Below, one piece after another: positions 17,835 through 26,809 of a stretch of 64,000 nucleotides of DNA (the first letter of the stretch is position 1; each line of letters starts with the position of its first letter). The translations under genes were made by a program, and so were the position numbers. This DNA is from QZKY01 sp942492925 (GTDB taxonomy: Bacteria > Pseudomonadota > Gammaproteobacteria > Burkholderiales > Burkholderiaceae_D), in assembly GCA_942492925.1 (NCBI GenBank), contig OW818641.1, positions 310,001 to 374,000 on the forward strand, read 5' to 3'. Under the pieces are notes generated by a model. The model did no database searches and had not been told where the DNA came from. It saw only the letters and a program-made list of their open reading frames with translations.

Positions 17835-18184
17835 GATCGATTCTTATACAGTAAAAAAATGTAGCTATTTAGCACGATGGCTAGGCTTATTAAGAAATAC
17901 ACCCAGCTCACATCTCGATAAAACCAGACTGCCGCGATCATGAACGCCATGGTCAAGACAATCTTTACAAATTCAAGCACCAAAAAAACGCCCATGCCAG
18001 CTTGTTTCTTGCGACGCTCCAGCATCCGAAACCCTATCGCAAACAGCACATTGGGGACAACACACACCACGCCGCCTAAAGCTGCCGAAATTCCTGCAAC
18101 CTGGCCCCCCAGCAGCAGGGCACCTATTGCCACGACACCCGCCAAGAGCGTTTGCCAACCTACAATGCGCATCATGTTATTCAT
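17831..18184 (-). CDS. atpI: ATP synthase accessory protein AtpI
   Basis: A 117-aa protein with four predicted membrane helices, the typical first gene of the atp operon. It is thought to help c-ring assembly or Mg2+/Ca2+ handling. The start at 18184 gives MNNMMRIVGWQTLL. A longer frame reaches 18253 but adds a non-family segment. It overlaps atpB by four bases. In related genomes this gene usually follows parB directly. Here parB is ~30 kb away on the other strand. Confidence 0.85.
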   Translation of the reverse strand: MNNMMRIVGWQTLLAGVVAIGALLLGGQVAGISAALGGVVCVVPNVLFAIGFRMLERRKKQAGMGVFLVLEFVKIVLTMAFMIAAVWFYRDVSWVYFLISLAIVLNSYIFLLYKNRS

Positions 18185-18510
18185 CACCAGCCCTACCCAA
18201 AACACGCATGCCTGATTGGCCTCAACTGCTGCGGCAGGGAATATTTTCCTCACCGCACAACCGTAAACTCGCAGATTCTACCTGCGCCCCTTTAGCCCGT
18301 CAACGAAAGATTGACGATAATCAAAACATTTTGCAGCGACCTTTTCGATTGCTACATCTTCATGGTATTCGCTATGAAGTTGATGCAATTTGCTTCCTTT
18401 ATTTATGCAAAAAATCTCACATAGGCTGCCCACCCACTTGAGCGCGTTTGATCTTCCTCCTATGAAAAACGATCATGCTCTGAAGCAATGACGCAAGGGG
18501 TTGCCCCATA
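18185..18510. promoter_or_regulatory. Upstream region of the atp operon
   Basis: This ~325-base stretch has no gene I can support and must hold the atp operon promoter on the minus strand. I cannot pick a convincing -35/-10 pair. A small 6-bp inverted repeat, CTTCAT ... ATGAAG, occurs at 18358-18379. Nothing else stands out. Confidence 0.5.
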
Positions 18511-18546
18511 AAAACAAACTGGCAGCCTCCGCTGCCAGTTTGTTTT
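18511..18546. terminator. Strong bidirectional terminator after the MBL hydrolase gene
   Basis: A perfect 16-bp stem, AAAACAAACTGGCAGC / GCTGCCAGTTTGTTTT, around loop CTCC. It lies 48 bases past the stop of the leftward MBL gene and insulates the atp operon from it. Confidence 0.93.
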
Positions 18547-18594
18547 ACTTGTTGACTTGCCATGCGTCCACCCCTGACACGGGGGCGATCCCGC

Positions 18595-19236
18595 TCATTT
18601 CTTGTCTGGAATATATTGGTTCGTGCGCTTTTCGTGGCCAATACTGGAAGTCGGGCCGTGGCCGGGAATAAACTGAACATCATCACCAAGGGGATACAAG
18701 TTCGTTCGGACTGATTTTTCCAAATCCTTGAAGCTGCCCTTGGGCAAATCGGTGCGACCGACCGAGCCCTGGAAAAGCACGTCGCCCGTAATAGCGACCT
18801 TGCTGCCCGGATGGAAAAACGCAATGTGGCCAGGGGAGTGGCCCGGGCATTCGAAAACGTTCAGCGTTTCTTGTCCAACCGTCACCGTATCACCTTGATT
18901 GAGCCAACGATCCGGCGTAAACGGGTCGCCTGCGGGTAAGCCCCACATGCGGGTTTGGGTAGTCGCCAGCGATTCGAGCAGGTATTCGTCTGCCTTGTTC
19001 GGGCCTTCAATCGGCACGCCGAACTGCGTTGCCAGTTTTTTTGCGCCGCCACAATGATCGAGGTGGCCGTGCGTCACGAATACTTTCTCGAGCGTGAGGC
19101 CATTCTTTTCCAACACGCTGACAATACGCGGAATATCGCCGCCCGGATCCACGACGGCGGCCTTGTTGGTTGCTTCGTCCCACATGACAGTGCAGTTCAC
19201 TTGGAACGATGTGACGGGAATGATCTGAAATTTCAT
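18595..19236 (-). CDS. MBL-fold metallo-hydrolase, YcbL/glyoxalase-II-like
   Basis: A 213-aa single-domain metallo-beta-lactamase fold hydrolase. It carries the THGHLDHCGG metal motif (HxHxDH) at about residue 55, a second His in CPGHSPGHIAF, the bridging Asp in ITGDVLFQGSVGR and the final His in FIPGHGPTSS. Length and sequence pattern match E. coli YcbL, a small type-II glyoxalase hydrolysing S-lactoylglutathione. The thioester substrate is inferred from that family. The start at 19236 gives MKFQIIPVTSFQVNC. A longer frame to 19314 lacks a good site. Confidence 0.88.
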   Translation of the reverse strand: MKFQIIPVTSFQVNCTVMWDEATNKAAVVDPGGDIPRIVSVLEKNGLTLEKVFVTHGHLDHCGGAKKLATQFGVPIEGPNKADEYLLESLATTQTRMWGLPAGDPFTPDRWLNQGDTVTVGQETLNVFECPGHSPGHIAFFHPGSKVAITGDVLFQGSVGRTDLPKGSFKDLEKSVRTNLYPLGDDVQFIPGHGPTSSIGHEKRTNQYIPDKK

Positions 19237-19398
19237 GGGTGCCTGTATATATATGTAAGAAGTCAATAAAGAGGGGGATTTTTGTCGAACTCGAATTATG
19301 CGGGAAAAACCCAAATTTGCAGCAGCCTGGTCAAAAATTTCACCGGCTTGGGCCCATCCCGTTTGGGTCGGCTTTTTGAAAGGCTGACGACCGCCCCG

Positions 19399-20124
19399 CT
19401 AGCCTTTTCCGCATTCCCGCGCTTTCTGAGCGGGAAAGTCGGTCATGATTTTATCGAGCGCCTTCAACTGCGTCTCATCCAAATCTCGCAGCACAAAAGC
19501 CGCCCGGCTTCCCGTGACGCTGCGCGCGCCCATGCGCGCACTGCGCACGCCTTGCGCTTTGAGATTGGCGAGATGTTTTTTGGCTGCTTCCTCGCTCTTG
19601 AACACACCCAGCGAAATCCCCCACTTCATCGACGAATTGTCCTGGATGATGAAGAAATTCTTGATGCCCAACTCCCTTAATTCCTTGGCTTTCTTGTCCG
19701 CCCCGGCTTTCCCCGGCTGAGGCGGAATATAGACCATGTGAGTGGCCACTTCCTGCAACGTGCGCTTGGTCATGCGATCACCTAAGGAAAGCGTCGCCAA
19801 TCGTTCTTCGATCTTTTTTGTGTCTTTCGAAGGAAAGTCGCCCACTTCCGTACAGGGAATGAGTTTTTTCGCCGCGCCTGGTGCCGTGGCAGACGCTGAA
19901 GCACTGGCCAAAGGCGGCGGCACGGCGGGAGTGGATGCGGGAGTCGAGGCAGCGGGGGAGGGCGGTTTGGGGGCACTCACCATCTTGATCTTGTCAACGT
20001 TGAGCTGCTTGGACATGCGTGCCGCTTCGCTTTGGGAGGTGGCCAGGCTGTCCATATAGCCCATGCGGAACGCCAAGAGAACGCCATTCGCGAGCAGCAA
20101 TAACCAGAAAAACAGTTTCAGCAT
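19399..20124 (-). CDS. SPOR-domain protein
   Basis: A 241-aa membrane-anchored protein. One N-terminal membrane helix (residues 1-20, LKLFFWLLLLANGVLLAF) is followed by a Pro/Ala/Ser-rich linker (about 50-85) and a C-terminal SPOR-like domain (about 130-205) that would bind denuded glycan strands of septal peptidoglycan. It is the third gene of the birA-coaX-SPOR unit, 8 bases after coaX. This arrangement is common in betaproteobacteria. A role at the division site is family knowledge, not shown here. Confidence 0.82.
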   Translation of the reverse strand: MLKLFFWLLLLANGVLLAFRMGYMDSLATSQSEAARMSKQLNVDKIKMVSAPKPPSPAASTPASTPAVPPPLASASASATAPGAAKKLIPCTEVGDFPSKDTKKIEERLATLSLGDRMTKRTLQEVATHMVYIPPQPGKAGADKKAKELRELGIKNFFIIQDNSSMKWGISLGVFKSEEAAKKHLANLKAQGVRSARMGARSVTGSRAAFVLRDLDETQLKALDKIMTDFPAQKARECGKG

Positions 20125-20132
20125 GAAGTTGC

Positions 20133-20891
20133 TCAGGAAGAAGAAGTCATCGCCACGGTGTGCAAACCGACCAAAACCAGATTATCGACGATTTGATTCG
20201 AGACGGAAAGGTGGGGGGCAATGGCCGCCGCTGCACCACCCGACAAAGCACACAAAATTTTGCCCGAACGTTGCGCATGCAAACTCGCCGCATGCTCAAT
20301 CGCCCCGGTCTGAGCAGCAATGCAGCCGCTTGTTATCGCATCATTGGTGCTGAGCGCAAAGGGGTTGAAACTCAGGCTGTGCTGGGCCACCTGCGGCAGA
20401 TGCGCCGTACTGCGCGCCAGCGACGATGCCATCAGCCCGAGTCCTGGCAAAATCATCCCGCCGATGAACAAGCCCTCCGCTGAAACAGCATCCACCGTCG
20501 TCGCCGTACCGCAGCACGCCACAATCAATGCTTGTTGGGGGAACAGGGCGTGTGCGCCTATCATCGCGGCAAACCGGTCACAGCCGAGCTGGGCGGGGTT
20601 GCGGTAACTGTTGCGAATGCCTGCCAAGGTTTCGACCGAGGTAAACCATTCCTGTTCAAACGGTTTGGGCTGCACCGCCCGCAGCAAGTGCTGCAGTCGT
20701 TCACGAATTGCCTTGCCCGCCACATTGGATAAAATCGCCCGCGCAATATGGCGACCGCGCAGCACGTCTTTGATCTGATCCAGGTCCTTGTGCGCCACGC
20801 TTCCCGCATCCTGCCAGACGCCGAGCGGGGCATCGCCGTCAACCAGCGCCCACTTGACCATCGTATTTCCGACATCGACCAGCAGCAACAT
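20133..20891 (-). CDS. coaX: Type III pantothenate kinase
   Basis: A 252-aa enzyme for the first step of coenzyme A synthesis. It is of the ASKHA-fold CoaX type that is not inhibited by CoA. The phosphate-1 motif is DVGNTMVKWALVDG at the N-terminus. NPAQLGCDRFAAMIGAH matches the substrate motif (usual GADR is GCDR here), and CGTATTVDAVS is the second phosphate motif. It is two bases from birA and eight from the SPOR gene. Confidence 0.93.
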   Translation of the reverse strand: MLLLVDVGNTMVKWALVDGDAPLGVWQDAGSVAHKDLDQIKDVLRGRHIARAILSNVAGKAIRERLQHLLRAVQPKPFEQEWFTSVETLAGIRNSYRNPAQLGCDRFAAMIGAHALFPQQALIVACCGTATTVDAVSAEGLFIGGMILPGLGLMASSLARSTAHLPQVAQHSLSFNPFALSTNDAITSGCIAAQTGAIEHAASLHAQRSGKILCALSGGAAAAIAPHLSVSNQIVDNLVLVGLHTVAMTSSS

Positions 20892-20893
20892 GG

Positions 20894-21670
20894 CTATTCC
20901 TCCATCGCGCGCAATGAGATCTCTCCCGCATTGATCGTCCGCCGTCCCGAATCGGTTTCGAGCAAGAAGTGCCCGGATCCGTCGACGCCCGATGCCACCC
21001 CCTCCAACAATACCTGATCGCCGTGAAGGATGGAAACTTTTTTACCAGCATGGGCATGCAAGTCGTTCCAGCGATCGGCAAACGCGGCAAAGCCCTCGCG
21101 CTCAAATTGCGCCATCGCTGCGGCCAAGCCATTCAACAATGCAGCCAGCAGCGTATTCCGGTCACTTTGTGCGAGCCATCGCGCTTCTGCTGCGGGCTGC
21201 GTGATTTGACCTTCCAGTTCGTCGGACAGGATCAGGTTCAAGCCAACGCCCATCACGGCCCAGGTCCCCTCGGGCGCTTTTGCGACTTCGATCAATATCC
21301 CGCCCAGTTTCTTGCCATCCTTCCATATGTCGTTCGGCCACTTCAAGGCCGTGCGTACGCCATGCGCTCGCAGGGTTTGGGCCACGGCCACCCCAACGGC
21401 CAGCGACAGGCCGGACAATTCCTGCATCGTACGCCTGAATTTCCAGGCCAGGGAAAATGTCAGCGATCCGCCAGGCGCGGAGAGCCACGCACGCCCGAAT
21501 CGTCCACGTCCCTGGGTCTGCTTTTCCGCAATCAGAAATACCGGCGTGTGCAGGTCGCGCACGCGCGCCAGCAAATCCGTGTTGGTGGAACCGGTTTCGC
21601 CCACCACTTCAATCACGACGTGGGCAGCTTCCGGTAAGCGTTGTTCTGCAATGCATTGCGCCGAAATCAT
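20894..21670 (-). CDS. birA: Biotin-protein ligase, short form without DNA-binding domain
   Basis: A 258-aa enzyme that activates biotin and attaches it to the biotin carrier protein of acetyl-CoA carboxylase. The GSTNTD segment near residue 30, the biotin loop KQTQGRGRFGR and the LKWPNDIW motif are all present. The protein starts directly in the catalytic domain, so the N-terminal winged helix that makes E. coli BirA a repressor is missing. It is probably a monofunctional ligase. Start ATG at 21670. Confidence 0.93.
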   Translation of the reverse strand: MISAQCIAEQRLPEAAHVVIEVVGETGSTNTDLLARVRDLHTPVFLIAEKQTQGRGRFGRAWLSAPGGSLTFSLAWKFRRTMQELSGLSLAVGVAVAQTLRAHGVRTALKWPNDIWKDGKKLGGILIEVAKAPEGTWAVMGVGLNLILSDELEGQITQPAAEARWLAQSDRNTLLAALLNGLAAAMAQFEREGFAAFADRWNDLHAHAGKKVSILHGDQVLLEGVASGVDGSGHFLLETDSGRRTINAGEISLRAMEE

Positions 21671-21839
21671 CTGCGCATTTTACGAGAACCCTTCCGGCGT
21701 GACTACTTTTGCCTATCGCTCGCTTTTTTGTCATCTTCGATTCAAACACAATCGAACAACCGTCGGGCATATAATCGGAACTCGCATCGCGCTTTTTCAA
21801 CCCTGACTTACGCGCCGGATACTTTTCGAGGGACATCGC

Positions 21840-22970
21840 TTGGATAGCCTCTATACCTCCAGGGGATCATCATTTTCACGCGTCGGCTTGTTAGCTTACG
21901 TGCTTGCCATCGTTTACGCGAGCTGGTATCCGTTTTCGGGTTGGTGCGGCATTAGCGGTCCGCCCACTGTTTTTCTCTTTGCTAGCTTTCCGCGTTACTG
22001 GACGTGGTTTGACGTCACCACCAACGTTCTGGCTTATATCCCCCTGGGCTTGCTGATTGTTTTTTCCCTGCACCCGTACATCAAGGGGAAAAGGGCCGCT
22101 TGCTATGCCATTGTGGGAGGCGTCCTGCTCTCGTTCATCATGGAAACGGTCCAGTCCTATTTGCCAAGCCGGGTCCCCTCCAACCTCGATCTGATGACGA
22201 ATTTTCTGGGAACGTGTATTGGCGCCTATGTCGGCGTGATTTTCGTTCCCACTTTTCTGGATCGCGGACTGTTTCATCGTCTCGGACAAAGCTGGTTTCG
22301 TCAGGAAGCGCACGGCATTTTGATCGTGCTGGCCCTGTGGCCGCTGGCGCAAATCTACCCGCAATCTTTCCTGTTCGGACATGGACAGATTGCCTCCGCC
22401 CTTTCCGGCTGGTTAACCCAATGGATGGGAGGCCATATCGATTTGGGGGAAACTTTCCGTCAGGCTTTTCACCTGAATCTTGATCAAGCCTGGCATTTCT
22501 GGTTGTCCGAAACCATCATTACAGCCTGCGGGTTGACGGGGACGCTGCTCACGCTTTTGTGCCTGCTGCGCAAAAACGCACCCTGGCTCCGTTTGTCGAT
22601 CACGTTCTTAATCGCTACGCTGCTGACGAAAACACTGGCCATTTCCCTGTTTTTCGGGCCTGAAAATGGTCTGGCGTGGTTCACGCCCGGCGCTTTTGGC
22701 GGGCTGGTCATCGGCATCATGATGGTATCGGGTCTGGCTTTTGCGCCTTCCCGCATTCAGCGGCGAATGGCCATTTTTGCGCTTTTCTTCTGTTTTGCCA
22801 TCGTGAATCTGGTGCCGGCCAATCATTACTTTGCTGCGACGCTGAGCGCCTGGTCACATGGAAAATTTCTCAATTTCAATGGCGCCGCACACATGCTGAC
22901 CTTATGCTGGCCGATTCTGGCGCTTTTCTTTTTGATTTTGCCCTCTCGCTACGCGAGCCACCATGATTGA
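21840..22970 (+). CDS. VanZ-like membrane protein
   Basis: A 376-aa polytopic membrane protein. The N-terminal ~130 residues resemble VanZ: YASWYPFSGW, then DVTTNVLAYIPLGLLIVFSL and the ETVQSYLPSRVPSNLDLMTNFLG block. A second half adds about five further membrane helices of unknown role. VanZ proteins give low-level teicoplanin resistance in enterococci, but their role here is not known. The start is TTG at 21840, chosen because a GAGGGA site lies 7-12 bases upstream and no ATG is suitably placed. Confidence 0.75.
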   Translation: MDSLYTSRGSSFSRVGLLAYVLAIVYASWYPFSGWCGISGPPTVFLFASFPRYWTWFDVTTNVLAYIPLGLLIVFSLHPYIKGKRAACYAIVGGVLLSFIMETVQSYLPSRVPSNLDLMTNFLGTCIGAYVGVIFVPTFLDRGLFHRLGQSWFRQEAHGILIVLALWPLAQIYPQSFLFGHGQIASALSGWLTQWMGGHIDLGETFRQAFHLNLDQAWHFWLSETIITACGLTGTLLTLLCLLRKNAPWLRLSITFLIATLLTKTLAISLFFGPENGLAWFTPGAFGGLVIGIMMVSGLAFAPSRIQRRMAIFALFFCFAIVNLVPANHYFAATLSAWSHGKFLNFNGAAHMLTLCWPILALFFLILPSRYASHHD

Positions 22971-23010
22971 GCTTTGACCTGATGATTTTTAACCGGTTGA
23001 CTGACACGAT

Positions 23011-23631
23011 ATGACCCGCCCCACACAATTCTTTTTTCTGACCGGCGCTGCCGGCCATATCGAGTGCGCGCTGGATTTGCCGCAATCCGAGCCCATCGGC
23101 ATTGCCATCGTTGCGCACCCGCATCCGCTTTATGGCGGCACGATGGACAACAAAGTGGTGCAAACCATCGACCGCACTTTTGCTTCGCTCGGTTATGCCG
23201 TGGCCCGCATGAATTTCCGCGGCGTGGGCCGTAGCCAGGGTCAGCACGATGAAGGGCGTGGCGAAACCGATGACATGGCCTTGCTTCTGCATTACATGAT
23301 GCAGCAATATCCGGGACGCCCGGTGGTCTTGAGCGGTTTTTCCTTCGGGACTTTTGTTCTCGGCAAGCTCTATGCACGTTTGGCAGCGGACGCCTCGCCG
23401 CCCACACGGATGGTCCTGGTCAGCGTGACAGCGGGCAAATGGGATTTACCGAGCGTCCCGCCCAACACGATCGTCATTCATGGGGAGTCGGATGAGCTCA
23501 TCCGATTCTCGGACGTGCTCGATTGGGCCCGACCACAGGATCTTCCGGTTTTGGTCATTCCCGGTGGCGATCATCTTTTTAATGGCAAGCTCCATCATCT
23601 GCGCAACATCATCGTCGACGCTTTCCGCTAG
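23011..23631 (+). CDS. Alpha/beta hydrolase (COG2945 type)
   Basis: A 206-aa single-domain alpha/beta hydrolase. Visible are AHPHPLYGGTMDNKVV after strand 1, the nucleophile elbow SGFSFGT (Ser in GxSxG context), VIHGESDELI with the acidic residue and the final GGDHLF with the catalytic His. The small family acts on unknown ester or thioester substrates. It is 40 bases after the VanZ-like gene and 79 before dacC. Confidence 0.85.
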   Translation: MTRPTQFFFLTGAAGHIECALDLPQSEPIGIAIVAHPHPLYGGTMDNKVVQTIDRTFASLGYAVARMNFRGVGRSQGQHDEGRGETDDMALLLHYMMQQYPGRPVVLSGFSFGTFVLGKLYARLAADASPPTRMVLVSVTAGKWDLPSVPPNTIVIHGESDELIRFSDVLDWARPQDLPVLVIPGGDHLFNGKLHHLRNIIVDAFR

Positions 23632-23710
23632 CCATGCCACGACGCCTTTCCGTGGCCGCCACTGCGGTTTCGTGGTAGCCTTTACGCATTGATCTGCTCT
23701 GTATTTCGTC

Positions 23711-24856
23711 ATGAAAAAATTATTTGCCCTGCTCTTTGCACTCTTTTTATCGGTGACTTCGGTCGGCGCACAAACCTTGCAATCACCGTCTGTCTCGGCC
23801 AAATCCTGGGTGCTGCTCGACCTGGCCAGTGGTCAAGTCATCACCTCGCACAATCCGCATACGCGCATCGAGCCAGAATCCTTCACAAAACTCATGACGG
23901 CCTATTTGGTGTTCAACGCCATTCGTGATGGGAAGTTGGGCATCGACAAAACACTCACGGTTTCTGAAAAGGCGTGGAAAGCCGAGTGCGGCGGTTGGAA
24001 AATGTTTTTGAACCCCAAAGTGCCCGTTACCGTTAGCAATTTGCTGTTGGGTTTGCTGGTGCAATCGGGAAATGATGCGGCTATTGCACTGGCCGAAGCC
24101 GTTTCCGGCGATGAAGCACAATTCGTCGCGCTGATGAATCAGGAAGCCGCGCGGATGGGCATGACGGCGACCCATTTTGCGAGTCCGCATGGCTTTAGGG
24201 GCGCGGACAATTACTCCACGGCTTACGATCTTTCATTGTTGTCCGCGCATTTGATTGCGGATCACCCCGACTTCCTGAAATTTTTCTCAACCAAATCGTT
24301 CGACTATAACAACATCAAGCATACCAATCGCAACCGCTTGCTGTGGCTGGACCCGACGGTCGATGGCTTGACGACAGCCCAATCCGAATCGTCCGGCTAT
24401 AGTTTGATCGCTTCGGCCAAGCGCCCCGCACGGGTAGCCGATCGTCGTTTGCTGAGCGTTGTGATTGGCGCATCGTCCGATCAAATGCGTGCGCAGGAAA
24501 GTCTCAAGTTGCTCAACTGGGGCTTCCAGCATTTTGAAACCATCAAGTTATATTCACGCGGGCAGGTGATTGCCTCGCCGGAAGTGTGGAAAGGGTCGCG
24601 CGGCAGCGTGAAGGTGGGATTCAAACGCGATCTCTTCGTCACCGTGCCCAAAGGCATGGCGCTACGCATGCGACCGGTACTGGAACATCGCGACCCGCTC
24701 GTCGCGCCAATACAGGATGGAGAGCGCGTCGCCACCTTGAAAATGATGGTGGATGACCGCGCGCTGGTTGAACTGCCTGTCGTGGCCCTCGAGTCGGTCA
24801 ACACCGCGAGCGTGTTTGGTCGGGCGTGGGATTCGCTTCAACTCTGGATGAGGTAA
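23711..24856 (+). CDS. dacC: DacC/DacA-type D-alanyl-D-alanine carboxypeptidase with degenerate KTG motif
   Basis: A 381-aa periplasmic penicillin-binding protein of the PBP5/6 class with a signal peptide (residues 1-20) and a C-terminal amphipathic anchor. The active-site SxxK is Ser57-Phe-Thr-Lys60 and the SxN motif is Ser119-Gly-Asn121. The third motif, nearly always KTG, reads Thr221-Thr-Ala223 in DGLTTAQSESSGYS (bases 24371-24379). The reading frame is intact on both sides, so this is not a frameshift. Loss of the KTG lysine is expected to cripple DD-peptidase activity. It overlaps the next gene by one base (TAATG) in the dacC-DUF493-lipB-lipA unit. Confidence 0.9.
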   Translation: MKKLFALLFALFLSVTSVGAQTLQSPSVSAKSWVLLDLASGQVITSHNPHTRIEPESFTKLMTAYLVFNAIRDGKLGIDKTLTVSEKAWKAECGGWKMFLNPKVPVTVSNLLLGLLVQSGNDAAIALAEAVSGDEAQFVALMNQEAARMGMTATHFASPHGFRGADNYSTAYDLSLLSAHLIADHPDFLKFFSTKSFDYNNIKHTNRNRLLWLDPTVDGLTTAQSESSGYSLIASAKRPARVADRRLLSVVIGASSDQMRAQESLKLLNWGFQHFETIKLYSRGQVIASPEVWKGSRGSVKVGFKRDLFVTVPKGMALRMRPVLEHRDPLVAPIQDGERVATLKMMVDDRALVELPVVALESVNTASVFGRAWDSLQLWMR

Positions 24857-25152
24857 TGATGCAAAAGGATGACCTGTCACAGGCTGCCTGTCGTGCCGAT
24901 AACTTGATTGATTACCCCTGCGATTTTCCGATCAAGATCATGGGCGCCGCGCGCGATGATTTTGCCCTGACCATGGTCGACGTGATTCTGATGCATGATC
25001 CGGAATTTCACATCGGCAAAATATCCGCGCGCGCTTCGGCCAAAGGCAATTACCTTGGCTTGACCGCGACGGTTCGCGCCACCAGTCGCGATCAGCTCGA
25101 CAACATTTACCGTGCGCTGTCGGCGCACCCCATGGTGAAAGTGGTGTTGTAG
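24856..25152 (+). CDS. DUF493 (YbeD family) protein
   Basis: A 98-aa small alpha/beta protein of the YbeD/DUF493 family. It contains DYPCDFPIKIMGA at the start and the RASAKGNYLGLTATVRATSRDQLDNIY segment typical of the ACT-like fold, quoted here by its blocks GNYLGLT and SRDQLDN. Function is unknown, although it is almost always placed between dacA/C and lipB. The ATG at 24856 overlaps the dacC stop. ATG at 24859 is also possible. Confidence 0.85.
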   Translation: MMQKDDLSQAACRADNLIDYPCDFPIKIMGAARDDFALTMVDVILMHDPEFHIGKISARASAKGNYLGLTATVRATSRDQLDNIYRALSAHPMVKVVL

Positions 25153-25805
25153 TGGATGCCGCAGTTCGCCATCTCGGCCGGGTTGCTTACGAACCGGTAT
25201 ACGCCGCGATGCGCGAATTCACGGCAAAACGTTCTTCTGCCACGCCAGACGAAATTTGGATTGTGGAGCATGACCCGGTTTTCACGCTGGGGCTGGCGGC
25301 CGATCCGGCGCATCTCCTGAACCCGCTCGACATCCCGCTTGTCCAGACGGATCGGGGCGGCGAAATCACCTATCACGGTCCCGGCCAAGCCGTGATTTAC
25401 CTGTTGATGGATTTAAAGCGACTTCAGGCCGATGGCCGTTTTTACGTACGCGAGTTTGTCCATCGCATTGAACGCTCCGTGATAACGGTACTCGACCGCT
25501 ATGGTCTGGCAACGGAACGACGGGACGGCGCTCCCGGCATTTACATCGCCTCGGGTCCCCGGCAAGGCGCCAAGATTGCCGCCCTTGGTTTAAAAGTGCA
25601 AGCGAATGGCTGCACGTATCACGGTCTGGCCTTAAACGTCGCCATGGATCTCGCGCCTTTTTCCGTGATGAATCCTTGCGGCGTTGCTGGCTTGCGCGTG
25701 GTCGACATGAAGACCATGGGTATCGATGTGCCTTTACACGAAGTGCAGACGGCACTCGCCAGTGCGCTTCAACAACATTTGTGTGGCACGGATCATGTCC
25801 GCTGA
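25152..25805 (+). CDS. lipB: Lipoyl(octanoyl) transferase
   Basis: A 217-aa enzyme that moves octanoate from acyl carrier protein to lipoyl domains. The signature RGGEITYHGPGQAVIY is present near residue 72. The catalytic Lys is in KIAALGLKV and the acyl-thioester Cys in MNPCGVAGLRV. The start is GTG at 25152, overlapping the previous stop by one base (TAGTG). It overlaps lipA by eleven bases. Confidence 0.95.
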   Translation: MDAAVRHLGRVAYEPVYAAMREFTAKRSSATPDEIWIVEHDPVFTLGLAADPAHLLNPLDIPLVQTDRGGEITYHGPGQAVIYLLMDLKRLQADGRFYVREFVHRIERSVITVLDRYGLATERRDGAPGIYIASGPRQGAKIAALGLKVQANGCTYHGLALNVAMDLAPFSVMNPCGVAGLRVVDMKTMGIDVPLHEVQTALASALQQHLCGTDHVR

Positions 25806-26742
25806 TTACGATCCCAAGAAGAAACAAAAAGGCGCCGAAAAAACGGCGCGCATCCCGATCAAGGTCGTGCCTGCCGATCCTTTGCCGAAGCCGGACTGGA
25901 TCCGCGTCAAAGCGGGCTCCCATGCCACGCGTTTTTACGAAATCAAGCATCTGCTGCGTGATCGCAAGCTGGTGACAGTCTGCGAAGAAGCCAGCTGCCC
26001 GAATATCGGCGAGTGCTTTGGAAAGGGGACTGCCACCTTCATGATCATGGGCGACAAATGTACACGCCGTTGCCCGTTTTGCGATGTGGGTCATGGGCTA
26101 CCTGAACCGCTCGATCCGGGAGAGCCGGAGGTCCTCGCCGATACCGTTGCCGCCCTCGCACTCAATTATGTGGTGATCACCTCGGTCAATCGCGACGATT
26201 TGCGAGATGGGGGCGCCGGGCACTTTGCCGCCTGCATTCGTGCACTGAGGCAACGCTCTCCGAAAACGCGCATCGAAATTCTGACGCCGGATTTTCGCGG
26301 AAGGGTGGAACGGGCGCTGGAAATCCTGGTTACCGATCCTCCCGATGTCATGAATCACAATCTCGAAACCGTGCCGCGCTTGTACCGCGAAGTGCGTCCG
26401 GGTGCCGACTATGCCCATTCCCTGTCATTCTTAAAGCGTTTTTACGCATTGCGCCCCGACACGCCGACCAAATCCGGGTTGATGCTTGGGCTGGGAGAAT
26501 CGGATGACGAAATTTTGCAGGTGATGCGCGACCTGCGCGCGCACAATGTTTCAATTTTGACCATTGGCCAGTATTTGATGCCGTCTGATCAACACTTGCC
26601 GGTTCGCCGTTATGTTCCGCCCGATGCGTTCAAAATGTTTGAACAGGCAGCAAAAAAACTGGGATTTTTGCGCGCAGAGGTTGGCCCTTTGGTGCGTTCA
26701 AGTTATCATGCGGAAAAGCATTCGGAGGGGTTACTGTCATAA
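25795..26742 (+). CDS. lipA: Lipoyl synthase
   Basis: A 315-aa radical-SAM enzyme that inserts two sulfurs into octanoyl groups. The auxiliary cluster motif CEEASCPNIGEC (CX4CX5C) and the radical-SAM motif CTRRCPFC (CX3CX2C) are intact, with the family C-terminal RSSYHAEK. The start ATG at 25795 gives MSADYDPKK. An upstream in-frame start at 25726 is inside lipB and not needed. Confidence 0.95.
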   Translation: MSADYDPKKKQKGAEKTARIPIKVVPADPLPKPDWIRVKAGSHATRFYEIKHLLRDRKLVTVCEEASCPNIGECFGKGTATFMIMGDKCTRRCPFCDVGHGLPEPLDPGEPEVLADTVAALALNYVVITSVNRDDLRDGGAGHFAACIRALRQRSPKTRIEILTPDFRGRVERALEILVTDPPDVMNHNLETVPRLYREVRPGADYAHSLSFLKRFYALRPDTPTKSGLMLGLGESDDEILQVMRDLRAHNVSILTIGQYLMPSDQHLPVRRYVPPDAFKMFEQAAKKLGFLRAEVGPLVRSSYHAEKHSEGLLS

Positions 26743-26809
26743 AGCATCATTGGGTTTTTTCGTCGAGGAACAACGATCGAAGTTTGATTCATTCGCAAAT
26801 TACCTCAGT

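Noticed and set aside
24356..24400. Frameshift or assembly error explaining the missing KTG in dacC
   Set aside because: The frame is continuous, and flanking family residues (DPTVDG before, SGYSLIASAKR after) are in register. Point errors cannot be excluded, but a frameshift can.
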